64,000 nucleotides of DNA from an uncultured Sutterella sp. (GCA_945834535.1 CAMAHM010000001.1:19260-83259), one strand, 5' to 3'. Positions 10,195-24,139 are shown, counted from the stretch's first letter. Notes: a model not told the origin generated them from the letters alone. Program-made: numbers and translations.

Positions 10195-10210
10195 CGTTCC
10201 ACGTGGAACA
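10195..10210. promoter_or_regulatory. parS-like palindrome CGTTCCACGTGGAACA
   Basis: Perfect 14-bp palindrome GTTCCACGTGGAAC, matching the parS core GTTNCACGTGNAAC. Confidence 0.65.
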
Positions 10211-10255
10211 ATCGCAATGGTGTCGGACACCGCTTCTTGCGGATGATCACAAAGA

Positions 10256-10666
10256 TCAGTGGCGCAGACGACGAATAAACGCGAGCTGCGCGGACAAAGC
10301 CGCCATAGTGGCCTCGAGCTTGGCAATATCCATATTGCTCTGCGCCTTGGCACGGCTAAGCTTGGCTTCTTCAAGAGCCTGCTTGGCCTTGGCTTCGTCC
10401 AGATCCTTGCTGCGGATTGCCGTGTCGGCAAGCACCGTCACGCGATCGGGCTGAACTTCAAGGATCCCGCCGGCAACGAAGATGCTCTCTTCGGTCCCGT
10501 CTTCAGCCTGAATGCGCACGGCACCCGGGCGAATGCGGGTCAAAAGAGGCACGTGGCCGGGCAGAATGCCGAGCTCACCTTCCTGACCGGGGAGCGCGAT
10601 GAACTTCGCGCTGCCCGAGAAGATGCCCTCTTCTGCGCTGACAACGTCAACAAAAATCGTAGACAT
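10256..10666 (-). CDS. atpC: F1F0 ATP synthase epsilon subunit
   Basis: [43 protein letters not shown]. Confidence 0.95.
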   Translation of the reverse strand: MSTIFVDVVSAEEGIFSGSAKFIALPGQEGELGILPGHVPLLTRIRPGAVRIQAEDGTEESIFVAGGILEVQPDRVTVLADTAIRSKDLDEAKAKQALEEAKLSRAKAQSNMDIAKLEATMAALSAQLAFIRRLRH

Positions 10667-10762
10667 AAGTCGCTCCGTTTGGTCTAGTTTCGGTCAGATG
10701 GGCCCGCAGTGCGGAATTTCTTGCGGAACTCCGCATCGCAGGCACCAGTTGTCGGACCGAAA

Positions 10763-12190
<1,428 letters not shown>

Positions 12191-13075
12191 TTATGACACG
12201 GCGGCGGCACCACCGACGATTTCGGTGATTTCCTTCGTAATGCCGGCCTGACGGGTCTTGTTGTACGCAAGCTGCAGATCGCCAATGATCTTCTTGGCGT
12301 TGTCCGAAGCAGCCTTCATCGCCACCATACGGGCGGACTGTTCGGAAGCCATGTTTTCTGCAACCGCCGAATAAATCAAAGCTTCGACATAGCGCTTGAG
12401 CAGTTCGTCGAGCACGGTCTGCGCATCCGGTTCGTAGATGTAATCCCACGAGTAGGTGCGCGGCTTTTCTCCGAGACTGGCGAGCTTTTCGTCGGTGAGC
12501 GGAAGAATCTGCTCAAAGACCTGTTCCTGCTTCATCGCGTTAATGAAACGCGAGTAAGCGAGGTACACACGGTCGACCTTCCCCTGAGCATACGCGTCGA
12601 GCTGGACGCGGATGGCGCCCAACAGGCGCTCCAACTGGGGACGGTCGCCGAGCTGCACAACCTGGCTCACGAGTTCAAGTCCGGCGTGGCCGCAGAACGC
12701 AACGGCCTTGTTGCCGATTGCGGTGACCTGCATCTCCACACCTTCCTTGCGAAGTTCCTGAACCTTATGGAGAACAAGACGCTGAATGTTCGTATTCAGC
12801 GCACCCGCCAAACCCTTGTCGGTCGTTACCAGGATCAAAGCCTGCTTGCCGGTGGTTTTGGCGTGCTTGACGAGGAACGGATGAGCGTAGTCGGTGCGCG
12901 AAGCGGACAAGTGCGCAATGATGTTGCGAATCTTGTCGGCGTACGGACGAGCCGCGCGCATCCGGTCCTGTGCCTTGCGCATCTTCGAGGCCGCAACCAT
13001 TTCCATCGCCTTGGTGATCTTGCGCGTGTTTTGAACGCTCTTGATCTTTCCGCGAATTTCCTTTGTACTAGGCAT
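12191..13075 (-). CDS. atpG: F1F0 ATP synthase gamma subunit
   Basis: [39 protein letters not shown]. Confidence 0.97.
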   Translation of the reverse strand: MPSTKEIRGKIKSVQNTRKITKAMEMVAASKMRKAQDRMRAARPYADKIRNIIAHLSASRTDYAHPFLVKHAKTTGKQALILVTTDKGLAGALNTNIQRLVLHKVQELRKEGVEMQVTAIGNKAVAFCGHAGLELVSQVVQLGDRPQLERLLGAIRVQLDAYAQGKVDRVYLAYSRFINAMKQEQVFEQILPLTDEKLASLGEKPRTYSWDYIYEPDAQTVLDELLKRYVEALIYSAVAENMASEQSARMVAMKAASDNAKKIIGDLQLAYNKTRQAGITKEITEIVGGAAAVS

Positions 13076-13099
13076 GAGGTCCTCTCAGAGATAGCGCAA

Positions 13100-14641
13100 T
13101 TACCAAGCGCCGTTCTTCTTGAACTCTTCGATCGCAGCCTTCAAAGCGGCATTGTCTTCCTTGGACAATTCCTTCTTTTCTTCGATGCGATTGATCAGTT
13201 CGGCGTGATGCTGCTGCAGGTAATCGCGCATGGCGCGTTCACACTTGAGCGCTTCCTTGACGGCGACGTCGTCGAAGGCACCCATTTCAACAGCGAACAG
13301 CGTGATGGCTTCTTCCCAAACCTGAAGCGGCTGGTACTGGGGCTGCTTCATGAGTTCGGTCACGACGCGGCCGCGTTCGAGCTGCTTGCGGGTCGCTTCG
13401 TCCAGATCGCTGGCGAACTGGGCAAAAGCCGCGAGTTCACGGTACTGGGCCAGAGCCAGACGCACACCGCCGCCGAGCTTCTTGATGACCTTGGTCTGAG
13501 CGGCACCGCCCACACGGGACACCGAGATACCGGGGTTGATAGCGGGACGAACACCGGCGTTGAACAGGTCGGTTTCCAGGAAGATCTGGCCGTCGGTAAT
13601 CGAAATCACGTTGGTCGGAACGAAGGCGGTCACGTCACCGGCCTGCGTTTCAATAATCGGCAGAGCGGTCATCGAGCCGGTCTTACCCTTGACGGCACCC
13701 TTGGTGAAGCGTTCCACGTAGGCCGGGTTCACACGAGCAGCGCGCTCGAGCAGACGGCTGTGCAGGTAGAACACGTCGCCGGGGTAGGCTTCACGTCCGG
13801 GCGGACGACGCAGCAGCAGCGAAATCTGACGGTAGGCCCAGGCCTGCTTGGTCAGGTCATCGTACACGATCAGGCTGTCCTGACCGCGGTCACGGAAGTA
13901 TTCGCCCATGGTCGCACCGGCGTACGGAGCGATGTACTGCAGAGCGGCCGATTCAGAAGCCGTAGCAGCCACGATGATCGTGTAGTCCATGGCGCCGTGC
14001 TCTTCGAGCTGACGAACCACGTTGGCGATGGTCGAGGCCTTCTGACCGATGGCCACGTACACGCAGATGAGATCCTTGCCCTTCTGGTTGATAATCGTGT
14101 CGATCGCGATGGCGGTCTTACCGCACTGGCGGTCGCCAATGATCAGTTCGCGCTGACCGCGGCCGATCGGGATCATGGCGTCAACGGACTTCAGACCCGT
14201 CTGCACGGGCTGGCTCACGGACTGACGATCGATCACGCCCGGGGCCACCTTTTCGACCACGTCGTATTCTTCAGTCTGGATCGGGCCCTTGCCGTCAATG
14301 GGCTGGCCCAGAGCGTTGACCACACGACCGATCAGAGCGGGGCCGACCGGCACGGACAGAATGCGACCCGTCGTCTTGACGGTGTCGCCTTCGGTGATGT
14401 GTTCGTAGTTACCGAGAATAACCGCGCCCACGGAATCACGTTCCAGGTTGAGGGCGAGGCCGTAGGTATTGCCGGGGAATTCCAGCATTTCGCCCTGCAT
14501 CACGTCGTGGAGACCGTGCACACGGCAAATACCGTCGGTAACCGACACGACGGTACCTTGAGTACGGAGATCAGCGGAGACACCGAGGCCTTCGATTCGC
14601 TGCTTCAGCAGTTCGCTGATTTCACTGGGATTAAGTTGCAT
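13100..14641 (-). CDS. atpA: F1F0 ATP synthase alpha subunit
   Basis: [21 protein letters not shown]...[19 protein letters not shown]. Confidence 0.98.
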   Translation of the reverse strand: MQLNPSEISELLKQRIEGLGVSADLRTQGTVVSVTDGICRVHGLHDVMQGEMLEFPGNTYGLALNLERDSVGAVILGNYEHITEGDTVKTTGRILSVPVGPALIGRVVNALGQPIDGKGPIQTEEYDVVEKVAPGVIDRQSVSQPVQTGLKSVDAMIPIGRGQRELIIGDRQCGKTAIAIDTIINQKGKDLICVYVAIGQKASTIANVVRQLEEHGAMDYTIIVAATASESAALQYIAPYAGATMGEYFRDRGQDSLIVYDDLTKQAWAYRQISLLLRRPPGREAYPGDVFYLHSRLLERAARVNPAYVERFTKGAVKGKTGSMTALPIIETQAGDVTAFVPTNVISITDGQIFLETDLFNAGVRPAINPGISVSRVGGAAQTKVIKKLGGGVRLALAQYRELAAFAQFASDLDEATRKQLERGRVVTELMKQPQYQPLQVWEEAITLFAVEMGAFDDVAVKEALKCERAMRDYLQQHHAELINRIEEKKELSKEDNAALKAAIEEFKKNGAW

Positions 14642-14657
14642 TCTTGAGCTCCGAAAT

Positions 14658-15206
14658 TTATGCGGTGAGCGTTGCCTGCAGCTGCGCAAGGCGTGCACGA
14701 ACAGAACCGTCCAAAACCTGATCGCCGACGCGGATGCTCACGCCGCCGATCAGTTCCTTGTTGATCGAAACGATCGGGTTGAGCGTCACACCGGGGAACT
14801 TGTTCTTCAGGCTTTCGAGCAGTTGTTCGACATCCTTCTTGGTGAGCGCGTAGGCAGTCTCAATATAGGCGTCAGCAACGCCTTCGGATTCGTTTTTAAG
14901 TGCACGGAACTGAGCGGCGATCTCGGGCAAGACACAAAGACGACCGTTTTCGATGACTGTACGCAGCAGACCGTTCATTTCGGCAGGGACATCCTGACCG
15001 AGAGAACCGGCAAGCAGGTCAAACATCTGTTCATCGGTGACCTTGGGATCATTGACCAACTCGGCAACGCGTTCGTCGCGCGTCACCTCGCTGAGAGCAT
15101 CGAGGATGCTCTGCACTTCGCCAGCTTGCGCAGTGTGCTGACACTCCACTAAAGCCTTCCAAAGGCCGAGAGCGTAGGGACGTGCAATCGTCGAAAGTTC
15201 AGCCAT
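14658..15206 (-). CDS. atpH: F1F0 ATP synthase delta subunit
   Basis: ATP synthase delta pattern; position between atpF and atpA. Confidence 0.93.
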   Translation of the reverse strand: MAELSTIARPYALGLWKALVECQHTAQAGEVQSILDALSEVTRDERVAELVNDPKVTDEQMFDLLAGSLGQDVPAEMNGLLRTVIENGRLCVLPEIAAQFRALKNESEGVADAYIETAYALTKKDVEQLLESLKNKFPGVTLNPIVSINKELIGGVSIRVGDQVLDGSVRARLAQLQATLTA

Positions 15207-15208
15207 GA

Positions 15209-15679
15209 TTAGAGCTTCGCCTTAAGTTGTTCAAGCAGCTTGATGTGGGCAGCCTTGTCCACTTCACGCGCCAGAATCTGCTGAGCGCCGGCAACCGCAA
15301 GAGCGGCCACTTCGTCGCGCAGCTGTTCGCGGGCACGCTGCATTTCCTGAGCCGCTTCAGCCTTGGCGTTGGCAATGATGCGGTCGGCTTCGATCTGAGC
15401 CTGCTCCTTGGCATTCTCAACGATCGTGGCACCGCGCTTTTCGCCATCAGCAACGATCGTCGTGGCGCGGGCGCGAGCCTCGGCCTCGATTTCCTTGCCC
15501 TTGGCCTGAGCTTCGGCCAGAGCTTCGTTGCTCTTGTCGGCAGCGGCAAGACCTTCAGCGATCTTGTTTTGGCGTTCTTCGATCGCTTTGATCAAAGGCG
15601 GCCAGATGTACTTCATCGTGATGAAGCATCCGATGAAGAACACCACCATCTGTACAAACAGTGAGGCATTAATGTTCAT
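15209..15679 (-). CDS. atpF: F1F0 ATP synthase b subunit
   Basis: [44 protein letters not shown]. Confidence 0.95.
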   Translation of the reverse strand: MNINASLFVQMVVFFIGCFITMKYIWPPLIKAIEERQNKIAEGLAAADKSNEALAEAQAKGKEIEAEARARATTIVADGEKRGATIVENAKEQAQIEADRIIANAKAEAAQEMQRAREQLRDEVAALAVAGAQQILAREVDKAAHIKLLEQLKAKL

Positions 15680-15794
15680 TATCAACCCCGTCCATATCGA
15701 CCCCAGGAGCGTCGCAACGCGACCCTCCGGGACTCGATAGCGTCAATAAAAATAAGACGTGTTACCAATTGCTGGCAATTAAATGCGCAAGCAA

Positions 15795-16082
<288 letters not shown>

Positions 16083-16113
16083 TTAAAGCGAAAGGAAGGA
16101 AAAATTCGAACCG

Positions 16114-16944
16114 TTAGTGTCCTTCATGAGCCTGACCAAGGTAGACCAGGGTCAGCATCATCATAATGAACGCCTGCAACAGCACGATAAGAATGTGGAA
16201 CAGCCACCAGCACAGGCCGGCCACGACATGCCCGATCGCGCTTGCCGAGCCGCCGAACACGCCGAAGGACAGTGCATAGCCGCCAAGAAGAGCAATCAGG
16301 AAGAAGACGAGTTCACCTGCGTACATGTTACCGAACAGTCGCATACCCAAGCTCACGGTCTTGGCAACGTATTCGACGATGTTCAGGGCAAAGTTGCAGG
16401 GCCACAGCAGCGGATGGCTGCCGAAGGGAGCAGAAAAGAGTTCATGCACAAAGCCGCCGGCACCCTTGACCTTGAGGCCGTAGTAGATGCACAGCACGAG
16501 CACGCTCACGGAAATGCCGAGCGTACCGTTAAGGTCGGCCGTGGGCAGCGGACGCAGATAGTGAACGCCGAAGAAGCTGGCAATCCAGGGCAGGAGATCG
16601 ACGGGGATAAGGTCGATCGCGTTCATGAGCACAACCCAGACGAAAACCGTCAGAGCGGCAGGGGCGATGAAGGTACGGTCGCCGTGAACAATCGACTTGG
16701 ACTGTTCTTCGACCATATCGACGAGCATTTCCACGGCGCACTGCCACTTGCCGGGCACGCCGCTCGTCGCCTTGTGGGCACCGCGCCAGAGCAGGAACAA
16801 GCCCAGCACCAGCATCAGAATCGAAAAAATGAGCGTATCGTAGTTGATCACCGAGAAATCGATGATCGACTGCATCTTCCCCGAAGCATTGTGCTGCAGG
16901 TGATGAAGCATGTAGCCGGTGGGGCCGAGATCGCCAGTAGCCAT
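16114..16944 (-). CDS. atpB: F1F0 ATP synthase a subunit
   Basis: SLGMRLFGNMYAGELVFFLIALL conserved Arg region. Confidence 0.96.
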   Translation of the reverse strand: MATGDLGPTGYMLHHLQHNASGKMQSIIDFSVINYDTLIFSILMLVLGLFLLWRGAHKATSGVPGKWQCAVEMLVDMVEEQSKSIVHGDRTFIAPAALTVFVWVVLMNAIDLIPVDLLPWIASFFGVHYLRPLPTADLNGTLGISVSVLVLCIYYGLKVKGAGGFVHELFSAPFGSHPLLWPCNFALNIVEYVAKTVSLGMRLFGNMYAGELVFFLIALLGGYALSFGVFGGSASAIGHVVAGLCWWLFHILIVLLQAFIMMMLTLVYLGQAHEGH

Positions 16945-16972
16945 ACCCTATCCTTTGGATATCGTTTCAAGT

Positions 16973-17329
16973 TTAGTGTTTCGTGATGATCAGCGCGAAC
17001 TGTCCGGCCACTGCGGCAATGATGCCGGCAAGCATGGCAGGCCAGTTGAGCCCATCAAAGAACTTAGCCACCAGCACAAACAGTGTGCAGATGGCGAGCA
17101 TCTTTAGAAGCTCTCCGACAATGACAGCCGTCGGCCGCAACGTCCGGCGCGCTTTGAGCGCCAAAAGCAGCTTAAGTGCCAGCAGAGAGTTGGGGACACA
17201 CACGCAAAATCCGCCGGCCAGGGCCGACAACCCGGCCAACCAGCCCGCGAAAACGCCGATCAGTAAACTGATCAAACAGACAAGCGTGTACTGCCAGACG
17301 ACGACACGTTTCAACTCTTCCTGATTCAT
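16973..17329 (-). CDS. atpI: ATP synthase accessory protein I
   Basis: 118 aa, four TM, AtpI-like, first position of the atp operon. Confidence 0.8.
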   Translation of the reverse strand: MNQEELKRVVVWQYTLVCLISLLIGVFAGWLAGLSALAGGFCVCVPNSLLALKLLLALKARRTLRPTAVIVGELLKMLAICTLFVLVAKFFDGLNWPAMLAGIIAAVAGQFALIITKH

Positions 17330-17419
17330 ATCGCAGTCTGCTACCCCTTAAACAGCGCTATTTTACGGGGGATCACACCTTTTAACAACTAGACACGTAC
17401 TGCAATGGTACTACTTATT

Positions 17420-17452
17420 AGGGGGTATTATCCGTTTTTTTGAGTACCCCCT
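17420..17452 (-). terminator. Hairpin/putative terminator after parB
   Basis: AGGGGGTA...TACCCCCT arms. Confidence 0.45.
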
Positions 17453-17495
17453 TCGTGTTTTTATTGTTTAAGCGCCGACAGCCTACCGCTGACGA

Positions 17496-18434
17496 TCAGT
17501 TTGCAGAGTCCGGAGCCAGTTTGGCAATGAGCGCATCCAAATCGTCGAGATCCGAAAAATCAATCAGAATCTGGCCCTTGCCTTTTTTACCGTAAACCAC
17601 GCGCACGGGAGCACCGATCGACTCAGAGAGTCTGTCGTTCAGAATCTGATCGTCTCGGCTCACTGCCTGCTCCTTTTTCTTACCCTTTTTGGCCTTGGGA
17701 GCTTCGAGCATCGTCTTCACAAGCATTTCGGCCTCACGTACCGACAGCTTTTTGGCGACGATCTCGTTGGCAGCAATCACCTGATCTGCGCCGGCAAGGG
17801 GCAGCAGAGCGCGCGCATGCCCCATGTCGATATCTCCCTTAATGAGCATCTGCTGAACGGCGCTCGACAGATTAAGTAATCGCAGCAAGTTGCTCGTTGC
17901 CGAGCGGCTGCGTCCGATGGCATCGGCAGCTTCTTCGTGCGTATAGCCGAACTCATCGATCAGCCGTTTCACCCCGAGCGCCTCTTCCATGGCATTCAAA
18001 TCCTCACGCTGCATGTTCTCGATAAGAGCCATGGCGAGGGCATTTTTGTCATCGATGCGACGAACAATGGCCGGAATCGTCTTTTTTCCGGCGAGCTTGG
18101 AAGCGCGGAAGCGGCGTTCGCCGGCGATGATTTCATACTTACCGTTATCGAGCGCGCGCACGATGATCGGACTGATCACCCCCTGCACTTTGATTGATTC
18201 ACTGAGCTCCAGAAGTTTTTCCTGCTCGATGAGCGTGCGGGGCTGATACCTGCCGGCCTTAAGCATGCCGATATCAAGTTCGACAACACGCTCGCCGATC
18301 TCCTTGTCCTCCACAGCCGGAGCTTCAGCTTTGCTTTCTACCGTCGCGACAGCAGGAATGTCTTCACCGATCAGACTGCTCAAACCACGGCCCAGACCGC
18401 GCTGCCTTTTACCCGAACTTTTCGTGACTGCCAT
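17496..18434 (-). CDS. parB: Chromosome partitioning protein ParB
   Basis: GLGRGLSSLIG, QPRTLIEQEKLLELSESIKVQGVISPIIVR, GERRFRASKLAG, HTH region. Confidence 0.97.
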   Translation of the reverse strand: MAVTKSSGKRQRGLGRGLSSLIGEDIPAVATVESKAEAPAVEDKEIGERVVELDIGMLKAGRYQPRTLIEQEKLLELSESIKVQGVISPIIVRALDNGKYEIIAGERRFRASKLAGKKTIPAIVRRIDDKNALAMALIENMQREDLNAMEEALGVKRLIDEFGYTHEEAADAIGRSRSATSNLLRLLNLSSAVQQMLIKGDIDMGHARALLPLAGADQVIAANEIVAKKLSVREAEMLVKTMLEAPKAKKGKKKEQAVSRDDQILNDRLSESIGAPVRVVYGKKGKGQILIDFSDLDDLDALIAKLAPDSAN

Positions 18435-18439
18435 TACTC

Positions 18440-19225
18440 TTACTCCTTATCACTGAAATCCTGCTTGACGCGGGCAAGAAGCTCGCGCCCGAAAGCGACA
18501 TAGGCCTTGGCCCCGCGACTCGACTTGTCGTACACAATTCCGGGTTCTCCGTAGCTCGGAGCCTCTGCTAGTCGCACATTGCGCGGAATCACGGTGTCGA
18601 ACACTCTGTCCCCGAAGGTCTGTTTCAACTGCTCACTCACCTGCTGCTGCAAGGTAATGCGGCCGTCGTACATCACTCGCAGCAGTCCGATTGCCGTAAG
18701 CTGGGGATTTTTGTTATGACGCACTCGCTTCACGGTATTAACAAGGTCACTCAAGCCTTCCAGAGCAAAGTATTCGCACTGCATCGGAATAATGACGCCC
18801 TGAGCGCAGCACAAGGCATTCACCGTAATCATTGTGAGTGACGGGGGACAGTCAATCAGAATAAAGTCGTACTTGTCCGCCACAGCCTCCAGCACCTCCT
18901 TGAGACGCTGATCGGGGTTTTTGAAATTCATCAAATCAATTTCAGCCGCAGCCAGCTCCCGATTGGCGGGCAGCACGTCGTAGCCGCCGACGTCGCTTTT
19001 GACAACCACATCGTCCAAATCGGCTTTCCCGATCAAGACTTCATAGACCGTATTGCTGCACTCGGTCTTTTCAATCCCCGACCCCATGGTTGCGTTGCCC
19101 TGGGGATCGAGATCCACAAGCAAAACCTTCTGACGCCTGCGGGCAAGACTCGCCGCCGTATTTACAGCAGTCGTGGTCTTGCCGACGCCACCCTTTTGAT
19201 TGGCCACACAATAGATATAAGCCAT
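18440..19225 (-). CDS. parA: Chromosome partitioning ATPase ParA/Soj
   Basis: IYCVANQKGGVGKTTTAVNTAASLA deviant Walker A; DYDFILIDCPPSL-like motif. Confidence 0.97.
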   Translation of the reverse strand: MAYIYCVANQKGGVGKTTTAVNTAASLARRRQKVLLVDLDPQGNATMGSGIEKTECSNTVYEVLIGKADLDDVVVKSDVGGYDVLPANRELAAAEIDLMNFKNPDQRLKEVLEAVADKYDFILIDCPPSLTMITVNALCCAQGVIIPMQCEYFALEGLSDLVNTVKRVRHNKNPQLTAIGLLRVMYDGRITLQQQVSEQLKQTFGDRVFDTVIPRNVRLAEAPSYGEPGIVYDKSSRGAKAYVAFGRELLARVKQDFSDKE

Positions 19226-19294
19226 CACACATTCTCCCGATTACAAAATTTTGAAAACCTTGCTCCAGCACTCACTGCTGCTCGATTTAACCTG

Positions 19295-19957
19295 CTACGA
19301 AACGGATGCCGGCAACTGTGCCCACAAATGAGAAAAGCCCATCCAGAACGTTGCGACACCAATACAAATAAGAATGAAGGCAAAGATTCGCGCGATGGCA
19401 TCAGAACCGGCCACACCGACTGCACGCGTCACGCGATCACTGAACCGATAGCAGAACCACACCAAGGCAGCGCTGAGGATGATGCCCAAAATAGCTCCGG
19501 CCATATCTCCCCAACTGCGCATCGGATTGGCACCAAACGCAACTGCCACCGAAATCGACCCCGGACCGGTCGTCAACGGAAGCGTACAGGGATAAAAGGC
19601 CATGGACGCCAACGCACGGGCGCTTTTAGGTTTCGGGTCCTCACCTTCATCCGTTGACGGCGCATTCAGAGTCTGCCAACCGGCAGAAAACAGGACGATC
19701 CCGCCCGCCACTCTAAGAATATCGATGGAAATGCCGAAGAAGCTCAAAATCAGACTCCCGGCATAGAAACTGACAAACAACACAATCGCCGAGTACAACC
19801 CGATTCGATTGGCCATACGTGCTCGCATCTTGGTATCGACGCCATTGGTCAGCGTCACAAAAAACATTGCACCGCCGAAGGGATTCAACACCGGAACCAA
19901 CGAAGCAAAGATCAGCAGCGTCATCGAATACAGGTGCTCAAGTTGTATCTCAAACAT
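19295..19957 (-). CDS. MarC family integral membrane protein
   Basis: ASLVPVLNPFGGAMFFVTLTNG...LPLTTGPGSISVAVAFG, MarC/UPF0056 pattern. Confidence 0.85.
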   Translation of the reverse strand: MFEIQLEHLYSMTLLIFASLVPVLNPFGGAMFFVTLTNGVDTKMRARMANRIGLYSAIVLFVSFYAGSLILSFFGISIDILRVAGGIVLFSAGWQTLNAPSTDEGEDPKPKSARALASMAFYPCTLPLTTGPGSISVAVAFGANPMRSWGDMAGAILGIILSAALVWFCYRFSDRVTRAVGVAGSDAIARIFAFILICIGVATFWMGFSHLWAQLPASVS

Positions 19958-20024
19958 AGAACCTCTTTAACTTTCGAAAACGTGGTTTTGTTAAATTAAA
20001 TTTAAATATGAATTTGTATTATTT

Positions 20025-20672
20025 TTAAACTTGTTTTAAAACAACAAGATGTCTTTCGTACTTGCCGTCCAAAAGATCGAGCGAAAGGACCTTTTCAACC
20101 ACAACATCCTTAGGCAGTGCCGCCAATTCTTCCTCCGGGTACTTGCCCTTCATCGCCAACCACCGCCCCTGAGGTTTAAGCATGTGCCTTGTCCAGGAAA
20201 CCATATCGACCAGCGAGGCAAATGCACGGCTCGTGATGACGTCCACCGGGGCCTCATTGAGTTTTTCAATCCTAGAATGTTCAGCCCGCGCATTTTTCAA
20301 ACGACAAACGACTGCGCACTGACGCAAAAATACGATCTTCTTTTGGACAGCATCCACCATGGTGATTTGAAGATCCGGCCGCATGATTGCAAGCGGTATT
20401 GCCGGGAGACCTCCGCCACTGCCCACATCAAGCACAGTTTGTGCACCGGGAACAAGCTCATCAAAGTGCTGAACCAATGTTAATGAGTCAATCAGATGCA
20501 GATTGATCACATCTTCCGGGCTATTCAGGCTCGTCAGGTTGTAGCTTTTGTTCCATTTCAGAAGAAGTTCCGCGAATTTCGCCAGAGAAATTGAATTTTC
20601 TTCTGTAATATCAATACTTAAGCGATTTTTGACAGCTTGACGTATTTGAATGGGATCAAATTGATTAATCAC
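20025..20672 (-). CDS. rsmG: 16S rRNA (guanine-N7) methyltransferase G
   Basis: [26 protein letters not shown]...[17 protein letters not shown]. Confidence 0.95.
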   Translation of the reverse strand: MINQFDPIQIRQAVKNRLSIDITEENSISLAKFAELLLKWNKSYNLTSLNSPEDVINLHLIDSLTLVQHFDELVPGAQTVLDVGSGGGLPAIPLAIMRPDLQITMVDAVQKKIVFLRQCAVVCRLKNARAEHSRIEKLNEAPVDVITSRAFASLVDMVSWTRHMLKPQGRWLAMKGKYPEEELAALPKDVVVEKVLSLDLLDGKYERHLVVLKQV

Positions 20673-22575
20673 GATTACTTCCCCACCTCATTCGTTTTAA
20701 ATGCACAAGCAACAGTGAAATTGCAGCCGGAGTCACCCCGGAAATCCGAGCTGCCTGTCCCAGAGTTTCGGGGCGAGCTGCCTTTAGCTTTTGCTTAACC
20801 TCAAAAGACAATCCAATAACGGCTTCATAATCTAAATCAGTGGGAAGTTCGAAGTTCTCATGTTCCAACGTTTTCTGAACTTCTTCCTGCTGACGGTTGA
20901 TATAGCCCTGGTATTTCAGAGCAATCTCAACCTGTTCAATCTCCGCTTTATTGTCTAAGCATGTCGCTGATACACGTTCGCCGCTTCCTTTCCGGAGTGT
21001 CATGAGATCACTGTAACTCACCTGAGGACGAGATAAGAGCGCAGCAAGACTGTACTCTCTCTCAATGCTTGTACCAAGAACCCGTTTAGCTTCCTCCATA
21101 GCAACTATTCGAGGGTTGATCCATGTTGTTTTCAGTCGCTGAAGTTCAGCCTCAATCCGATCTCTTTTACGAGCATAAAGATCCCATTTTTCGTCGGAAA
21201 GAGCTCCCAAACGATGAGCAATTTCTGCCAATCTCGCATCTGCATTATCTTCACGCAGACTCAGGCGATACTCTGCACGGCTCGTAAACATCCGATACGG
21301 CTCCGTCACTCCTCTGAGTGTAAGGTCATCAATCATGACCCCAAGATAAGCCTGGTCACGACGCGGCGTCCATTGCTCGCGCCCCATAGCGTGATTGGCA
21401 GCGTTAATACCAGCCAATAATCCTTGCGCAGCAGCCTCTTCATAACCGGTCGTCCCGTTAATCTGGCCGGCGAAGTAAAGACCTGATATTTGCTTCGTCT
21501 CAAACGTACGCTTCAACTCACGGGGGTCATAGAAATCATATTCAATTGCATATCCGGGACGAAGAAGATGTGCATTTTCCAATCCGGGGATGCAATGAAT
21601 CATCTCCAATTGCACATCAAATGGAAGCGACGTAGAGATGCCGTTGGGATAAAACTCATTCGTTGATAAGCCTTCCGGTTCCAAAAAGATTTGATGGCTG
21701 TCTTTATCCTTGAACCTCTGAACCTTATCTTCAATAGAGGGACAATAACGGGGCCCAACACCTTCAATAATCCCTGCGTACATCGGGGAGCGATCCAAGT
21801 TTGCTCGGATGATGTCATGCATCTTCTGATTGGTATGCGTAATCCAACACGGAAGCTGCTTGGGATGCTCAATATTGGGCTCCATCACAGAAAAACACGG
21901 GATGGGATTCAAATCCCCGGGCTGTTCAGTGCACTTCGAAAAGTCGATGGTGCGTCCGTCAATGCGTGCAGGTGTTCCCGTCTTCAATCGACCCTTAGGG
22001 AGCCCCAGATCTATCAATCGCTTAGCCAGACGCACGGAAGCCGGATCACCCACCCGTCCAGCCGGATAGTGCTCCAACCCCACATGCACCAAGCCATTTA
22101 AGAATGTGCCGGAACAAATTACTACACTCTTTGCTTGAAAACGGATGCCAGTCTGCGTAGCAACACCGCAAACCCTATCCCCCTCCACCAGCAGATCATC
22201 AACAGCTTGCTGAAATACCCAGAGATTTTCTTGCGTCTCGATGCGTCTACGCATCTCGACTCTATACAAATGTCGATCAATCTGTGCACGAGTTGCTCGA
22301 ACAGCAGGCCCCTTGGATCCATTCAGAATACGAAACTGAATACCTGAAGCATCCGTGACAGCCGCCATTGCGCCGCCCATAGAGTCAACCTCTTTAACCA
22401 GATGGCCTTTACCAATGCCGCCAATAGAGGGATTGCAAGAAAGCTGCCCAATTGTTTCGATATTGTGAGTTACAAGAAGAGTCTTCGCACCCATTCTTGC
22501 CGAGACCAGCGAAGCTTCTGCGCCAGCATGGCCACACCCAACAACAATGACATCAAATTTTTCTGGATACAACAT
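20665..22575 (-). CDS. mnmG: tRNA uridine-5-carboxymethylaminomethyl modification enzyme MnmG (GidA)
   Basis: [23 protein letters not shown]...[23 protein letters not shown]. Confidence 0.98.
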   Translation of the reverse strand: MLYPEKFDVIVVGCGHAGAEASLVSARMGAKTLLVTHNIETIGQLSCNPSIGGIGKGHLVKEVDSMGGAMAAVTDASGIQFRILNGSKGPAVRATRAQIDRHLYRVEMRRRIETQENLWVFQQAVDDLLVEGDRVCGVATQTGIRFQAKSVVICSGTFLNGLVHVGLEHYPAGRVGDPASVRLAKRLIDLGLPKGRLKTGTPARIDGRTIDFSKCTEQPGDLNPIPCFSVMEPNIEHPKQLPCWITHTNQKMHDIIRANLDRSPMYAGIIEGVGPRYCPSIEDKVQRFKDKDSHQIFLEPEGLSTNEFYPNGISTSLPFDVQLEMIHCIPGLENAHLLRPGYAIEYDFYDPRELKRTFETKQISGLYFAGQINGTTGYEEAAAQGLLAGINAANHAMGREQWTPRRDQAYLGVMIDDLTLRGVTEPYRMFTSRAEYRLSLREDNADARLAEIAHRLGALSDEKWDLYARKRDRIEAELQRLKTTWINPRIVAMEEAKRVLGTSIEREYSLAALLSRPQVSYSDLMTLRKGSGERVSATCLDNKAEIEQVEIALKYQGYINRQQEEVQKTLEHENFELPTDLDYEAVIGLSFEVKQKLKAARPETLGQAARISGVTPAAISLLLVHLKRMRWGSNRD

Positions 22576-22677
22576 TTATAAATTCTTCTCTCTCATCCAG
22601 TTCTAACAGTCTGATTTGATAAAAAAACAACTGTTTTTTTTTCTGGTTGTTGCATCTTACCAATAGCTCTCCAAAAA

Positions 22678-22693
22678 TGTTTCACGTGAAACA
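22678..22693. promoter_or_regulatory. parS site TGTTTCACGTGAAACA
   Basis: Exact 16-bp parS palindrome. Confidence 0.92.
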
Positions 22694-23372
22694 TTATTCT
22701 TTTGATCCCAGTGAGACTTTTGTGAAATTTTCTTTCTTTCGATAGAAATTCTTCTTTTTTTCTCAATATCCCACCAAAGGAACCCATATATCTGGGCAGA
22801 TCCAGACTCACACTCCCCCGCAAAACCAGCTTTAAGCCCTATCAGATCAAGACGGGCACAAAATCAACATCCGGCTTTATCGCAAAAATTGCCTGGTTGC
22901 GATCATCTTTCTACAACTTCGCTCTAACTCCTACGCGCCTCCTCCCTTTGATTTAAAAAATACTCTATTCACCAATGTCAATCCATTCATCTGAGGAACT
23001 CTCTGAATCTGGCTGGGCATATTAGAAATCAGATCTTTCGCACACCAAAATAACACCCTGCTGCAGACACAATAAAATTCAGTCCACAAAAATTCCCATC
23101 CCCCACACAAATAAGCGCCGCTCTAGTCAGGCACATCGATGATGTATCTAAATAGTCGCATCTTCAGCCACAAACTGAGAAAGTGACGCTAAAGTTTCCT
23201 TTTCTAAAAAGAAGAACGTCCTCTAGTCCAGAAAGTTGGAGAATTAATGTAGCGGAGGTGGTTGTGCAGTACCTTTTTTTGTAATCCCTTGAGGCTTAAG
23301 ACTCATATGTCCCCGTTGGGTATTTACGTACTTATTTGCAATAACGAATGCTCGGAGTACATTTCGGATTAA

Positions 23373-23388
23373 TGTTTCACGTGAAACA
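23373..23388. promoter_or_regulatory. parS site TGTTTCACGTGAAACA
   Basis: Exact 16-bp parS palindrome. Confidence 0.92.
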
Positions 23389-23689
23389 TCCAAACGTCTA
23401 AAAGTTGTGAGCGCTTAAATACTCACTCTGCACATCAACGGCATATCTCCTACTATGAAGCTACATCGGTTACGTATCAAGCGCGAATATGAGTCACTTA
23501 GTGACGTATGTAGTGTCAGACCATCCTCTTAATAATTGCCTACCTAGCAGAGCGTTAGACGAGATTGCTTTTTTACCTATAAAAACGATGCTTTAGTTCA
23601 CATTGACTAATAGGCACAAGAATCGTCTTGTAACTGCATTCCCGCATCTAATACAGCAAGTGCTGATATCGCACACTTTTTTAGCGCAA

Positions 23690-23705
23690 TGTTCCACGTG
23701 AAACA
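23690..23705. promoter_or_regulatory. parS site TGTTCCACGTGAAACA
   Basis: parS consensus TGTTNCACGTGAAACA with C at the variable position. Confidence 0.9.
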
Positions 23706-23915
23706 TTGCAGTGTTGTTTAATTTTTGGAAACAACCATTACAAGGTGGTGGTTATTGAATCTGTTCAGTAAGAATTGCAAATTCTCGTTTGTGTTGAAAC
23801 TCATTCAACGGCCACTACAGAATGTCTTTTAACAGAATCTGGCAGATCCGTTAATGGTATTTTTTTCACTACGAAATCTGATCCTATGCCAGCATAAAAG
23901 AACGATGTTCCCGAA

Positions 23916-23931
23916 TGTTTCACGTGAAACA
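23916..23931. promoter_or_regulatory. parS site TGTTTCACGTGAAACA
   Basis: Exact 16-bp parS palindrome. Confidence 0.92.
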
Positions 23932-24123
23932 GAACCCGCACAGACAAAGCTCGGCAGCTTTACAAAATGCAATCAAAAATCCTTCCTATTGCGAAGAATG
24001 CTTTCTTTTGCACCGTGAGAATCTTCGTATGCGAGGAGTATGTGATCCAGTGATGAATATGAGATCTGATAGGAAGAGACAAGGACGTCCGAGCAAGATT
24101 GATTTTTGGAGGTTTGCTTGTGA

Positions 24124-24139
24124 TGTTTCACGTGAAACA
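24124..24139. promoter_or_regulatory. parS site TGTTTCACGTGAAACA
   Basis: Exact 16-bp parS palindrome. Confidence 0.92.

Noticed and set aside
12686-14647. 653-aa ORF antisense to atpA/atpG, and 10709..12166 antisense to atpD
   Set aside because: Shadow ORFs over strongly conserved ATP synthase genes.
23493-23505. GTCACTTAGTGAC short palindrome in the parS spacer
   Set aside because: Thirteen bp with a single occurrence seen; indistinguishable from chance in 1.7 kb of AT-rich DNA.
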